From: Klebsormidium nitens
Lineage: Eukaryota; Streptophyta; Klebsormidiophyceae; Klebsormidiales; Klebsormidiaceae
DNA: 64,000 bases
Direction of reading: 5' to 3'
NCBI GenBank assembly: GCA_000708835.1
Contig: DF237182.1
Span: 1-64,000, forward strand
The notes under the pieces are model-generated. The model saw only the letters and a program-made list of their open reading frames with translations. It did no database searches and had not been told where the DNA came from. Shown here piece by piece: positions 44,552 to 56,300 of the stretch (positions are counted from its first letter, which is position 1; each line of letters opens with the position of its first letter). The translations under genes were made by a program, and so were the position numbers.

Positions 44552-45050
44552 GATATCTGCCCTCTGCTCAATGAAGGCGCCCTCCAGGCACGTCCTGACC
44601 CTTCCAATCGTGAGCTTTTGTTTTGCCACTGCACGCTCGTGCTCAGCATGCGCTAGCTTAGGTAAATGGTGTACAGCTTTTCCCATCAAGTTTTTCCGGC
44701 GACCTTCCAACCGCAGACACGACTCTGGTGGTCGCTGCTTCCATCGTTGAATTTGAGCTCAGCTTTCGACCTGAGCTGCCAGTGCAAGCACTCCCTTTTC
44801 CAGGGCCTGGAGTTCAGCTCTTCACTGACACTGATGTCAGACTTCAGAGACACATTAAATAGTATCCCACCAATCACACCCACCCAACAGCGATCAACCT
44901 CTCACATACTTGGCAATAAACTTGTTTGCACCACTCTGATCGGAAGAAGCGCAGAGTCGCCTTGCAGATCAGCGCTGCGTCCGCTTCGTCGAATTGGTCG
45001 CAGTCTGCAAATCATCATATAGCAAGGTCCCCAAGTGTCTTGCACAAGGG
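44552..45050. other. Divergent promoter region between PUX10-like and TMEM256-like genes
   Basis: About 500 bases upstream of both divergently transcribed genes. It holds their promoters and 5' untranslated regions. No specific motif could be assigned. Confidence 0.4.
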
Positions 45051-47282
45051 ATGGCAGCCACAGGATCCTCCATGTGGCTACAGATTGCTGGGATATCCGG
45101 TGAGTGAACATGGGGGTCAGTATAAGTCTACCTGCAGAATCTTGATGAGTGGTGGTGCACAATGCTGTCAACTTTGGATGTGTTATGCGATGTTTGCATG
45201 CTGCACCATTCGATTGATTTGTAAACGCTGGTTACTTTGTTGATGAGATCGTCTTGCGTGGCCCAGGATCTGCTACAAACTTTGGGGTGCTAGAGAGCTC
45301 ATTGAAAAGTTTTGTTAGTTTGAAGCCTTAAGCAAGTAAGAGAGAGAATATGTTCTCAGGGTTTCAGCACAATCTGCGCAATCACCATCAGCTGGTCCTC
45401 ATGCTTGAGCAGTGGGTCCATACTACGTCTTTGAGAACATTCCGTCTTTGTATTTGGATTTATTAGCATCTTGCAATCTGGTATGTCATTCTTGTGTCCT
45501 TTACAGCTGAGTCTGAGGGTATAGGGGTTCGCTGAGATTAAGAGATCACAGATCCTCTTATAAGTGTTGGCAGTCATGGCCACTTCTTCGGACTACTCCC
45601 ATACCTGATGAGGCAGCTCAAGGCAACACCTGGTTGCGCAACCTGCTTTCTTGTGATGCAGAGCCCTTTGGAGCAGGTGAATGATGGGAACCCACTTGAA
45701 AGTTGAGACCAACATCATCAATGATTGCCTTTCCGACTGTAAATCGCTTCCCTTTGTTTCAAGCCCAGTATTGCTGTTGAACTGATCACTGTTCCCCACA
45801 GGTGCTGCGGCTGTAGCCCTGGGAGCCTATGGCGCCCATGCCTTCAAGCCAGAAAACCAGGTTTACCGCGGGGTGAGTTGCCTAGCCAGATTTTGTCTCC
45901 ATCAGCCCAACGCCAGTTTCCTTTTCCATTGTCCCTGGTCCCCAATCCTTCTGTGACTTGCTTTGACTGTGCTTCGGTGAAGGTAACCTGAAGGATGAGC
46001 GAGACCACGATTCACAAGAGGTTATCTTATTTTCATTGCACCGACAGAAGGCAGGCGCACATCCTGTGTTACGTTGGTAGCGACAGGAAAAACTGCCGTA
46101 AAGGACTGCGCCATCAAGAAGGCAGACCACTTTGAGTCCGCGTTCAAATATGCATGAACTTGAGAACAACCCAATCTGGAAAGCCAGGTGGTTCATTACG
46201 ACTTGGCTTGGTAACCCCCTACCGCTTGGTCGATGATGGCCCTTATCAGAAGTTGGAAAAGATGCAGCCCCTCCGTTTTGGCTCCAGCTACTCGTGTATG
46301 GCATTTTGGCGCTCGCTCCTCGTGTATGGCAGACGGCAGCTGTCTTCTCGTTGTGCTATTCAGGTCTTCCAAACAGCCAGCTCATACCACCTGATCCATT
46401 CCGCGGCTCTCCTTGCAACACCGCTCGTGAAGAGGCCGCAATTGGTGAGTTTACCTTCGCTCATGCTTTTCTGTTGTGGTTCACTGGAATTGCACGTCTT
46501 CTTCTCCCGGAATTTGATGTACTTCCACAGGGGTCTAAAGCTTGCCGTTTAGGCACTGGATTTTTCCAAGGACATGCCTTCCGTTCCGTTGCCTGTCCTG
46601 CTTTAAAGGTTAAGAAAGACGCTCAAACCGCATCCGAGGCAGAACGGCTGCTTCTTCTTGATTCCTGCCGGAGACTGCTGTGGATGCAAACGAACTCGAA
46701 CTATTATATCGAAGTTGAGAACGTTTGAAGTGCTCGGTGTCTTTCAGACTTTATTTGGCAACTTTCTGGCACGCTTTATCTGATGAAGCAAAACATATGG
46801 CACAAGAACTTTTCCAAGAAGAATTTGTTCCGAGGTCGCTTATCCTGGCCGAGATTGGGATGAAGAAGTGTGCAGAACGTCCACCGTATCATGTCGCTCA
46901 CACCTTTCGTTGGTCTCCAGTTTGGCGCATTGATGACAGCAGGGATCGTGTTGTTCAGTGGCAGGTGAGTTCCCCTTCTTATTCCGTTTCTGGGAGTACC
47001 GTGGTACCTATGTTCCGACTATTCCTTCTGTGCATGTTTCGGGTCAAATTTCAATTTCTTTTCACTTTCTCAGTCTGTAATATGGACACGTGGTTCAGCT
47101 ATTCTTGACAATCTTTTGTCCCCCTGCCTCACCCCCTACCTGTAACTGACACGTCTCCCTGTCAACCCGCAACATGAAGCTGCTATACTGTGGCGTTCAC
47201 TGAAGACCGGAAATACGGGCGGGGAGCACCTTTTGGCGGTTTTGCTCTTATTGGAGCATGGTTAGTTGCTGCGATGCCTTAG
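45051..47282 (+). CDS. TMEM256/DUF423-family small membrane protein
   Basis: Five exons: 45051-45099, 45802-45872, 46364-46444, 46921-46964 and 47180-47282; 115 residues with every phase agreeing. Diagnostic family motifs are all present: GAAAVALGAYGAHAFKP at the N-terminus, FQTASSYHLIHSAALLATPL, then FGALMTAGIVLFSGSCYTVAFTEDRKYG and APFGGFALIGAWLVAAMP at the end. This gives about four membrane helices. The family is found from bacteria to eukaryotes and has no established biochemical function. No one of these short exons would be found as a stand-alone ORF; the gene shows only after splicing. Confidence 0.92.
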
Positions 47283-48561
47283 ATGCTCAGGGCCGCCGGT
47301 TGTCCTTCATGCGGAAGTGGAATCATTGGCAGCCCTTGATAGGTCTATACACTGTACAATGATCGATAGAAGAGGGTCGAGGATTACTGAGCAGCCAGTG
47401 GTATTCCTGCACATCAAACGCTTGACGGACCCAGGGCGAAAGTGCTCTCACGGTCTCCTTAAGCTTTAGATCTGTTGCCATCATCCAAGTATAAGCAGGC
47501 GGCTTGCGTCAAACTTAAGGAACACTGTTGTCCAGCAGTATCTGTGGGCCGCACCCGGCGCAATTGGACCTAACCAAAGAATTGGTTTTGCATGGTCGCG
47601 CAGCCTAGAGATTCTATGCATGCACGTAAAATAGCCAGGCCTTGAATGTGTTGCATTGAACGCCATGCGCTTGCGGGCCTCTAGGCATGTGCTATATTTC
47701 ATGCATGTTGCACTGCTTTTGCAATGCCATAGCGAATTGCGTCTAAGCGTTTTCGACTTGAAATTTCCATGTGACAAATTACCCTCGATCCGCAACCAAG
47801 TCGATCTACTGTCGGCCGAACCGGCCGTGAGTCGCAGCTCTAACCGGTCACCGTGTGTGGATTTGAAGGCTGGCACCGAATCGAAGCAATCATGTTCTAG
47901 TCACCTTCCACGAATCCGGTGCAGTGCACGCATGTTGCTTCATTCATGCAGTTTCTCAGGGCACTGAACAGTCGTAAATAGTCGAGCCCAGTGCACCAAT
48001 GCAACCATGTTCCTCGACGCATACCTGACCACGAATCCAATCGTTCGTGCTCCCTCACTACATTGTTCCAATATACACATATCGTACAGATTGATACCCC
48101 AGCTATTATGTATCCACAATCAACCACACCGTCAACTCTAAGTTTATGGCCCAACTCCGATCAGGCAACCCGCTTTGGGCTGCAATACGTCGGAGCTGTT
48201 GATCTCCCCACCCGGCTTCAGTTTATGACTCTATGCGCGAATTCCTCCTACAATCCTATGCTCTCAAAACAACCGTCTCAACTCGTCCTAGCTTCTAGCA
48301 ACCATTCTGCTCCCCAAGCGAGACAAACGCTGGTTTGATCATTATTCTCGAAATGCGCAAGCGCGTCTCCCCAGTATCCTGCAAACAATGCGGATTACAC
48401 CCTTCCGAAAGTGCCAATCGAGCACAGCACGCTGCGCTCAAGATCGCCAGCACCGGTGCAATCTGCCACTACTTTCATTTACGCAGCTTCAAGGCTCAGC
48501 GCTTGATCAAGCGGCGAGTCGCCAACCCTACAATTCAAACACCCTCAAAGCAGGGGGTAAA
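47283..48561. other. Intergenic DNA
   Basis: About 1.28 kb between convergent gene ends. Short open frames exist (for example 47991-48338 +), but none shows motifs or splice support. Nothing assigned. Confidence 0.4.
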
Positions 48562-51500
48562 TCATGTGACTGGCGTGACCCCCTGCCCCCCCTCCGGCGT
48601 GGTTCCCATGAGGACGTCGATGGGGGGACACGTGAAGCTGAGCCAGTACCGCTGGTCCTTGAGATGGTGCGACACGTGTGCGCGCTTGATCATGCTTCCG
48701 ATATACGACCGCATCGGCACCTTGGTGTGCACCCTGCCAAAGAACCGAGGACGGTTAGTGGGTCAACCATGGTGGTTGACCGAGCACAATCTCGTGTTAA
48801 ACTTCTGATTCACTCAAGAGTAAGATCGGCTTGACATACTCTGTCTACTCCTATTCCAGATAGGCGCTTCACATCCGACTTGCGACAAAAATCCAATGAT
48901 TCCGAAACTATGGCCCCGACACAGCGTTTTTTGTTGACCCCTGGAGCCCTTTCCTCCACTTCTATGTCTGTTTCTTTCGTTCAGAAGGGTTCAAATAGAG
49001 ACAGTGACGCCTCGACGACGATCTTGTCAGCCACTACTGTCAGCGTTGCTCATTTGTCTAGAACCCCTGAAGAGCTCAGGAACTGCAGCAACCAGAAGCC
49101 GTGCAGAAGGAAGAGAACGACCCACAACTTCAATACATCAGAATACCACTCGTGTTTCAAGGAACCTGCTCTATGAGATAATAAACGCCCAGAGATGCAC
49201 TGCTGGTTTGAAAAATCTTAGAACACTCACAGGTAGTGGGTCCACTCGTAGACCAGGCCCATCGTGTAAACCGTCAGGGTGCCAGTCAGAGCCAATGGGC
49301 TCTTTCCCTGCAGATTGATGACGTCACACCATGAGGAGCTTGACCTCACACTGCTACAAGAAATCAGCTGGGTTTTCGCTTGACGAATCTGGACCTTTGC
49401 TTAGCGCAGACAGGTAGTACTTGCGAGCCAGATTAGTAGGGGCCTCTGCAGGGAGAATGCAATGGAGCTTCCATTAGGGTTTCGCGTCGGGTCATTGACA
49501 CACTAGTGACCCAAGCTGCTCATGATGCGCCTAGGTGCCTATGTAGCGTAGCGTTCAAAGAAGATATTCTACACTGTCTTCAAGCTTCTCCTCAGGGACG
49601 AATGAGAAGAAGCGCCCAACCCAGATTCTTGGGTGACCAAGGTGATCGAAGTCCAACAATAGAGGCAGAACCTCAACTGGGTCAGTCTGAATCGGTGGCT
49701 GCCTCAGCTCATGACACGTTGGTGAAGTAAAAGCCCTTTCTTATTTTTATTTTGGTGCTCACACTAGTGCTGACGTGTGTGGGCAGACAGTAAGATTTCC
49801 CTTGTGCGAAGGAGTCTTGAGTTGTAATACATCACCAGGAAAAACTCGCTCTTTTGAGAGTCAGCTCCGAAGAAGTGAACTTAAAAGTTTTGATGAAACA
49901 ATTTCAATGAATTGACACTCAAAACCGCACACAACTCATCAACGCCGCACACGGGATCCGGGAAAGGAGGAGACTACAATCACAACTACAAAGACCTTTT
50001 GAAAAGAGGCAAGTTGAAAGCAAAAAAAGGTCAGCGACTCACAAAGAGCGCGAAGCAGAATCCGGCGAAGCCGACAAGTGATATCGCGACCAGGTCGAGG
50101 CCGTCGATCGAGACATGATGAAAAGGAGCCTCGTGGTGCCGCTTATGTATGCCCCGCCCAAACCTGCACGCACGTGACAGAGAGCTCGTCAACTGGCAAG
50201 GGATCATGAGTTGGGGGTTTTCCCAAATGGCATAACCTAAGACCTCTGGACCGAAGGGGCTGACGTGGCACATCCAAGGCACGCCCAAACAAAGGTCAAA
50301 TGCTGTACTGTCCAGGTGACCAGCAGACTGAGAAGGTTTGCTTTGCACAAAAGCACACCAATTGCCTCCCTTTCAGAGCGAGGAAGCAGTGGCAAAATTG
50401 TTAAGTTAGGTATGTACAGTGCGAGGAACAAGCAGGGATTTTAGGCGTCGTTTAAAGATGAGTGCGGGCGCATTGGTGTAATTTGAACTTGAGAGGAGTG
50501 CAAAGAACTTGGGGACACTTCAGGTTGAAGTAGAAGTAGCCTCAACTTTTTCGGCACCAAGCGACTCAAAGTCCAGTTCGAAGCCCGTTCAAAGGACCTC
50601 AAGCAAAGTGGTCTGCATAGCCTGCTCCACTCACCAATTGTAGTTGCTGTGCAAAAGCTTTGCGTGCAGAAACCACTCAAAGAAGGCCCACCAAGCCGCC
50701 ATGATTACAATCACTGCAAAGATACAGAAGAGACATGAGTAATGTGACTTTCATCAGCCTGTGCGCCTTCATAGCCACTGCCAGTCGGTGCGCGCTATAC
50801 CTTCACGTCCGCCGCGTGCAACCTCGCCTTATGTGTAAGCTTTGAGTTCACAATCTCTGACTGCCCTTGGGGTGGAGCTTCGAGAAACCTTGTCGGTGTG
50901 CAGCATTGTCAAAGTTCCAATAAGAATCCACATGGCCTTTAAAATGGAAAGAAAACACTGATTTGCTCGCTTCCGCAGGCGAATAACCTTGAATATGCTC
51001 GCAAGCAATTCTCTGAAAGAGCCCAAAACCCTTGCGAGTGACAGCCAAGCAAGGTGCTTAAAGTCGCCACAATCCCCAAAGGAAACCCTCAATTGCTCAA
51101 CAGGATGCAGAATTGGATCTCAGAACATCCACTTTCGAAATAAAAACAAAATCGAATCTCACCGGGGCCGTCCGCCAATCTCCAGGGGAACCGGGACCTC
51201 GCAGCGGCCACCGCTGCAATGGCCGCAAGCGAGAGTAGCACGCTGGGCTGCTTCAGGAAATGTACGGCCGCCTCGTCCAACCGGCGCGGGACCCAGCTCT
51301 CCGTCTTCTTATCCTCTGCTTTCTGTCCAACGTTTTCCTTTGAGAACGTCCTTGAGGCGGCGGACTGGGCGCCCAGCTCTTGGCTCCGGCCCAAATTGCT
51401 CTGCTCCTCGGACTGCATTGTGGCTTCGGACTCGTCCAGGAAGGAATTGGGCGACTCTGCAGCGAGGAATTCGGATGGGTCCAAAAGCTCGACGGACGCT

Positions 51501-51889
51501 TCGGACAGAGACAGGGCCCTCAGCGAGGACCCCGGTCTGCCTGAGCTGAGCTGCTTCTGGGGCAGAGGGTTTCCAAAGCCACGCCTAGTTCCCTTCTGAA
51601 GGGTTTCTCCAGACAGAGGCTGACGCTGGACGGCAATGCAGGGCGTCGGACAGATCTTAAGGGTTTGTCTAACAATGCACTGTGGTCTCCCCTGACTACG
51701 GAGAGCAATAAATGAAGTTTCAACCACCCTTTTGTTACAAGAAAGCGGGCTTCTATCGGCAATGCCGAGTGCTGCTTCGATGTTCAATTGGTGTCGCCGT
51801 TGTTTGTCAAAGAGCTGGATAGGAGGGCTGCTGGTTGCCGAAGCCCTCGCAAAGGCCATGGTACGGCTGGGTGACCGACACCCATTCAA
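48562..51889 (-). CDS. Fatty acid hydroxylase/sterol desaturase superfamily protein, probable plastid form
   Basis: Five exons: 51889..51163, 50713..50635, 50163..50043, 49307..49231 and 48733..48562; 391 residues, phases agree. The histidine clusters that hold a di-iron centre are complete: H259-x4-H264 (EWFLHAKLLH), H275-x2-HH (HKRHH), H333-x3-H337 (WTHYLVHT) and H354-x2-HH (HVSHH). Hydrophobic segments lie between them. The long exon 1 encodes ~215 Ser/Arg/Glu-rich residues like a plastid leader plus linker, then a membrane helix (LLSLAAIAAVAAA). Enzymes of this superfamily insert oxygen into or desaturate lipids. The substrate here is unknown, and the short desaturase core resembles carotenoid-hydroxylase-like and cyanobacterial members. 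A Met at 51859 is an alternative start. Confidence 0.85.
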
Positions 51890-53365
51890 AAACAGATTCT
51901 ATGCACTTTGAGTCTCACACGGGTCTGAACGTGAAACAAAGCTCCTCTTGACCCTGCCCCTGCAAATTGCAATGCAAAAATGCCAAAATGTTAAAATGCA
52001 GCTCGCAATCGACCAGAGCTAGCAAATTCCTGACAGGGTTGGGAAAACGAGGGAGGGCGAGAAAGAAGCTAGAAGGGTGACGGTAATGCAAAGCGGCCGG
52101 CCGGGCGGGCCGGCGGCCACGGACGGTAACGCTAACTTGAAGGCTTATAGTAACTGCAATGATAAGTTGCCCCCAATCCGCTACAGCATCTAACGGCTGA
52201 ACTTCCTGGATGTCATCGACGTCGATCCCATCGTGCCCGTCAAAGTTGCAGGAAGCTTGCCACCTGGCACATGCGACAGCTTCCATATCGTGCATGGCTG
52301 ATGCGCGCAAAATCCTGAAGTGGAGGCGGACGCCCAGTGATCGTGGCGAAATTGTTTTTGGAAATGCGCAAACACTAATTGCGGAAGCGCGAATTCACCT
52401 TAGTTGGCGAAATTGGCGAAATAATCTGTATGCTTATGCAATTTCAGGCGCCTCAGCCTATAACTTGGTGCCAAGAGAGGCATTGGTCTGACGCTAACCC
52501 AACTACCATATGCTTCCAAGGCAGACTCCTCATACAAGGTCAACAGTAACTGCTACCTGGGCCCGGAATGCCCTTGACACAGGTCTTTTACGCCCGCGCG
52601 CTCACGCGCGGCCGCGCGGCCGCGCTTAATTTCGCCAGCCTGCGCAAATCCCTCTATTTGCGCGAATATGCGCAAACTAATGCGCAAACCTAATTGGCGA
52701 AATCAATCAGGTTTCGCCACGAACACTGCGGACGCCACTTCAGAATCACAGCTCGCAGCAGCCTCCATGGCTGCCATGGCTAGGAAGTTGGGTGATCTGG
52801 AAAGTAGGATGGACACGGAACGTCCAAGGGTGGGATTGCGCCCAAGCGTGCAATCGCTTATAAAGGATGGTTAATTGAAAGGCAGATCTTCTTTCTGTTC
52901 TACCGAGGAACTTTTAGACAGGAGTAGAACATAGGACGTTGGTAGCACGAAGTTCCAACGCCCCCATCATCCCACCGATCAGTTGTTGGGAACTAGCGTT
53001 GGTTGTTGATTTGGCAGAAGGCTCTTTGGTGAGTGTTGTTAGCAGCTAAGTGGATGTGATAGAAAAGGGGGGTAGTGAGACAGACTTTTGAGGAAGGGAA
53101 TGCAGCTGTTGGCGGGTGGCAGTAACATTTGGCTGAACAGCCCAAGTTTCGTCTCAAGCCCACGCCAGCCCACCAAGCGTTTGACTTTATCCGCTTCTAG
53201 TCTTGGAGTTCGCTCAAGGAACTTTAGCCCGCTCAATAGATCCTAAAAACAACCCCGCTTTTCCAACCGCACTCAGAAGTGGGCACCTCAATCAGGGAGC
53301 GCATCTCGCTTCCTTTGCCCAACTGCCCAGTTTAACTCACTGCTGAAACAGTTCAAACCGCCACC
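51890..53365. other. Divergent promoter region
   Basis: About 1.5 kb between the fatty acid hydroxylase gene (-) and the MFS transporter gene (+). It includes a GC palindrome-rich patch near 52095-52125 (GGCCGGCCGGGCGGGCCGGC), the candidate MITE at 52335-52728, and the promoters of both genes. No coding sequence was found. Confidence 0.4.
52335..52728. mobile_element. Candidate MITE with 17-bp terminal inverted repeats
   Basis: CAGTGATCGTGGCGAAA at 52335-52351 matches the reverse complement of 52712-52728 with one mismatch, and 11 bases are perfect. The 394-bp unit has no coding potential. It is filled with GCGCAAA and GGCGAAAT words in both orientations and has a GC palindrome (GCGCGGCCGCGCGGCCGCGC) near 52607-52626. 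The layout fits a non-autonomous DNA transposon. No target-site duplication could be confirmed. Confidence 0.5.
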
Positions 53366-56300
53366 ATGATGGGGCGCTATCGCGAGGCCCTCATCAGCTA
53401 CTGGCCCGTCTTTAACCTGGCGCTGCCATACACGCTGCACATCTGCGCGCTCGTGATGGCCTTTCCCTCCATCACGGACGTTGTGGTGTCAGCCTTGTGC
53501 AAAACCGACAGCTGTAGCCAGGCAATCTACTTGTCGGGGTTGACTGGGACGGTGAGACATTGGTACTGTGGTTTACAACGAGCTTCTTTTGAAAGAGATT
53601 GTGAGTGCATGCTCTAGTTAACTGGTAACTGACCAACTGGTAACTGGTGGGGTTTGATGTTAGTTGCTTTTATAGCCTTATGGAGGTCTGAGGTTTGTAG
53701 TGAGCTCGCGTGAGAGATTCTGAGTTGCTGAATCACTGGTGATGGTTGATTGGTAGTTGGTTTCAGCGATGTGTATGTAGGGCTTATTTCGGGAGCTAGT
53801 ACCATTTGGGCGGTTGGCCCAACTTAGCTGGTGCCACCGTTATGATTGTCATGCAGAGTAAAGGTTTTGGGGCACTGAAAGAGCTCACATATGAGTTCAC
53901 ACCATGCAAGGGTTAATGATTCAAACCTTTTTTTTATGAGACGGGCTTCTTTGGCGCAGTCCAGAATCATATGGGACACAGCCTCAGCCGTTGTTACAGT
54001 GGAAGAGTGGAATGGTCACTGCACTTGAACCCCCGTTTCAGAGTCTGGTTACTCGAAGCTCGCCGGTGGTATTAAGTAGATGCCATTATACTTGCCTTTG
54101 GTCTGAGATAAATGAGGATACTGTCAGCAGCTTTGCTGTAGATGCAGTACCAGGATCAGCTGAGGTTGTCCCATAGCTGCTTCCACTTTCCCTTGTTCCC
54201 ATATGCATATTTTCCACTTGCATCTATCTAAAACACGTGCCCTTGCAGTTGTGGGCTTGTAACGTTTGTGGTCTATTAGCCTGCAAAGTTCCCCTACGTC
54301 AAGACAGTTCAGTTCAAGTCTGGATATGTCAATGAAGAACTAAATCCTGGGGACTTTTATCCGTTGACTTTTTTCGAAGTGTCTCCGTGCTCAATCTGCT
54401 AATTTTTTAAGACCAAGGGTTGGACAAACTTTTCCCCCTTCTCCTTATATCCCCAGATATCAGGGATAGGGACGATGGTCTTGACGCCAATCATTGGGGC
54501 TTACTCTGACGACTATGGGCGGAAGTGGCTCCTGCTCCTTTGCTGGTCGACTAGCGTCCTACCTTTCGGTGGGTCATTTGTGCCTTTTCGCTTGACTGAG
54601 AGTTCCGAAGTTTTGCCTTTATCGCCGATACTTGTCATTCAGATCTCGGTTCTGTAAGTGTCGACGTTTGGGATGTGCGGCATCTTGAAGACCAAGTGCT
54701 CAAGCTGAATTGAGCTGCCAACAGGGCTGTATTGAGAATGATAAAGAGTCTGTAGAAAGGTGGCAAAATAGTGCGTTTTGTAACAAGGAAAACTTTGTTT
54801 GCTTTCAGTTGGCTGGAGCACTGCTTGTTGCTTCCGACGATTCAACTGCTTCTGTTAACTCGACATACACTTAGCTCATCAAGGCGGTTTATGAAACAAT
54901 TACTCTCAGCCATCGAACTCAAGTTGAACTTACCCTAAGCGAATTTAAGTCGAATTGTCGTTGAGCTTTCTGACGGTACTTTAGGCACTTCTGTAGAGCT
55001 TGCTCCGCGGTTCTCGTCACTGCATCTGATTGTGTTTTGTCAATCATACTACTAAACGAGTAGTCTTATCTAACAAGGGGCTGTTCCAGTCCTTGCTTCC
55101 ACATCTATGTCCGTCCAGAACCATCTGTCCTTTGAACTGGGTTGCCCCGTTGTTTTATTCAGGTCTCGAGCACCTCTACACTCAACTTCGGAGTCGTCTG
55201 GATTGTTCGTCACCGGTCACGATTGATGGGTATCAGCTTGGTGCCCCGGAATTGATATTTTACGTGCCTGATTTTCTTTGCGACCTCTTCCCTCGTCCCT
55301 TTCTGCAGTCGCCCTTGCCTACAGCACGTCCCTGTCTTCGGTGTACATATACTACGGCGTCCGAACATTGTCCAACATGATGACGGACGGTCCGGTCGGG
55401 GCCCTGACTCTGGCCTACGTGGTAAGTTTGTCATGACACTGATAAACAACTCACCGTCCGTTGAAAGTCAGGGTCTCTTTGTTCCCCGCTTTTGAGGCGG
55501 ATCTCGCAAGTTGGATTGGCAAATCGTTTGACAGCTGTCGGTTTCCACACGAGTTTGCTTGGAGCTATGCTAGGAGCTCGCAGATGATGTGTCGCGATGT
55601 CAAAGGGGGAAGGTTTCACGTCATGTATGCCCCTCTTAAAAAGAGTGCAACCACCGGAGACTCAAGGTGAGCAACAAAGTGGCTCACCTTGACCAACTTA
55701 TCAATGTTGAGGATACCAAAAGGGTCTTCCTTTCAAAGTACTATAGATGCCAACGCTCGCTTGCTGATGCTCACGTCCGCCTTCTGTCAGGCTGACGTCG
55801 TACCCCAGGAGAAGAGGGCGACTGCGTTCAGCTTGTTGATGGGGTCACTGTCGGGGGGCTTGCTGACTGGGACGGTGGCAAGCAGACTGATACCCACGGT
55901 CTACATCTTTAAGGTGCCCATTCACAACTCTCAACCGCTTATTCACACCCTGCTTCCGACACTCTAGGTCGACATTGTTCCATCATCCGCTGGTTGTCTA
56001 ATTCTGCGTTTGCCGATCTGCACTGTACTCATCCTTCACGACTCCGATTTGCATTATTTTTTTACCGCAGACAAAATGTGAACCTGCTTCCAGTCTAAAC
56101 ATTTGACAACTTTGAACCTTCGTAGAAAACGCATGGAGTGGAAACGCTCCCGCTCGTGGGCGGTTCGCTGGACTTGCTAGTCAGCTACTTTTGAGCGGAC
56201 GTCCAGTTCTTGTCTTGGTTGTGCCTCTAGTCTCCAAACAGCAACAATCAAGGGACCTTTCCTGTGTCTCAACGGGACCCCTGTCCAAAGTTGGCAAAGT

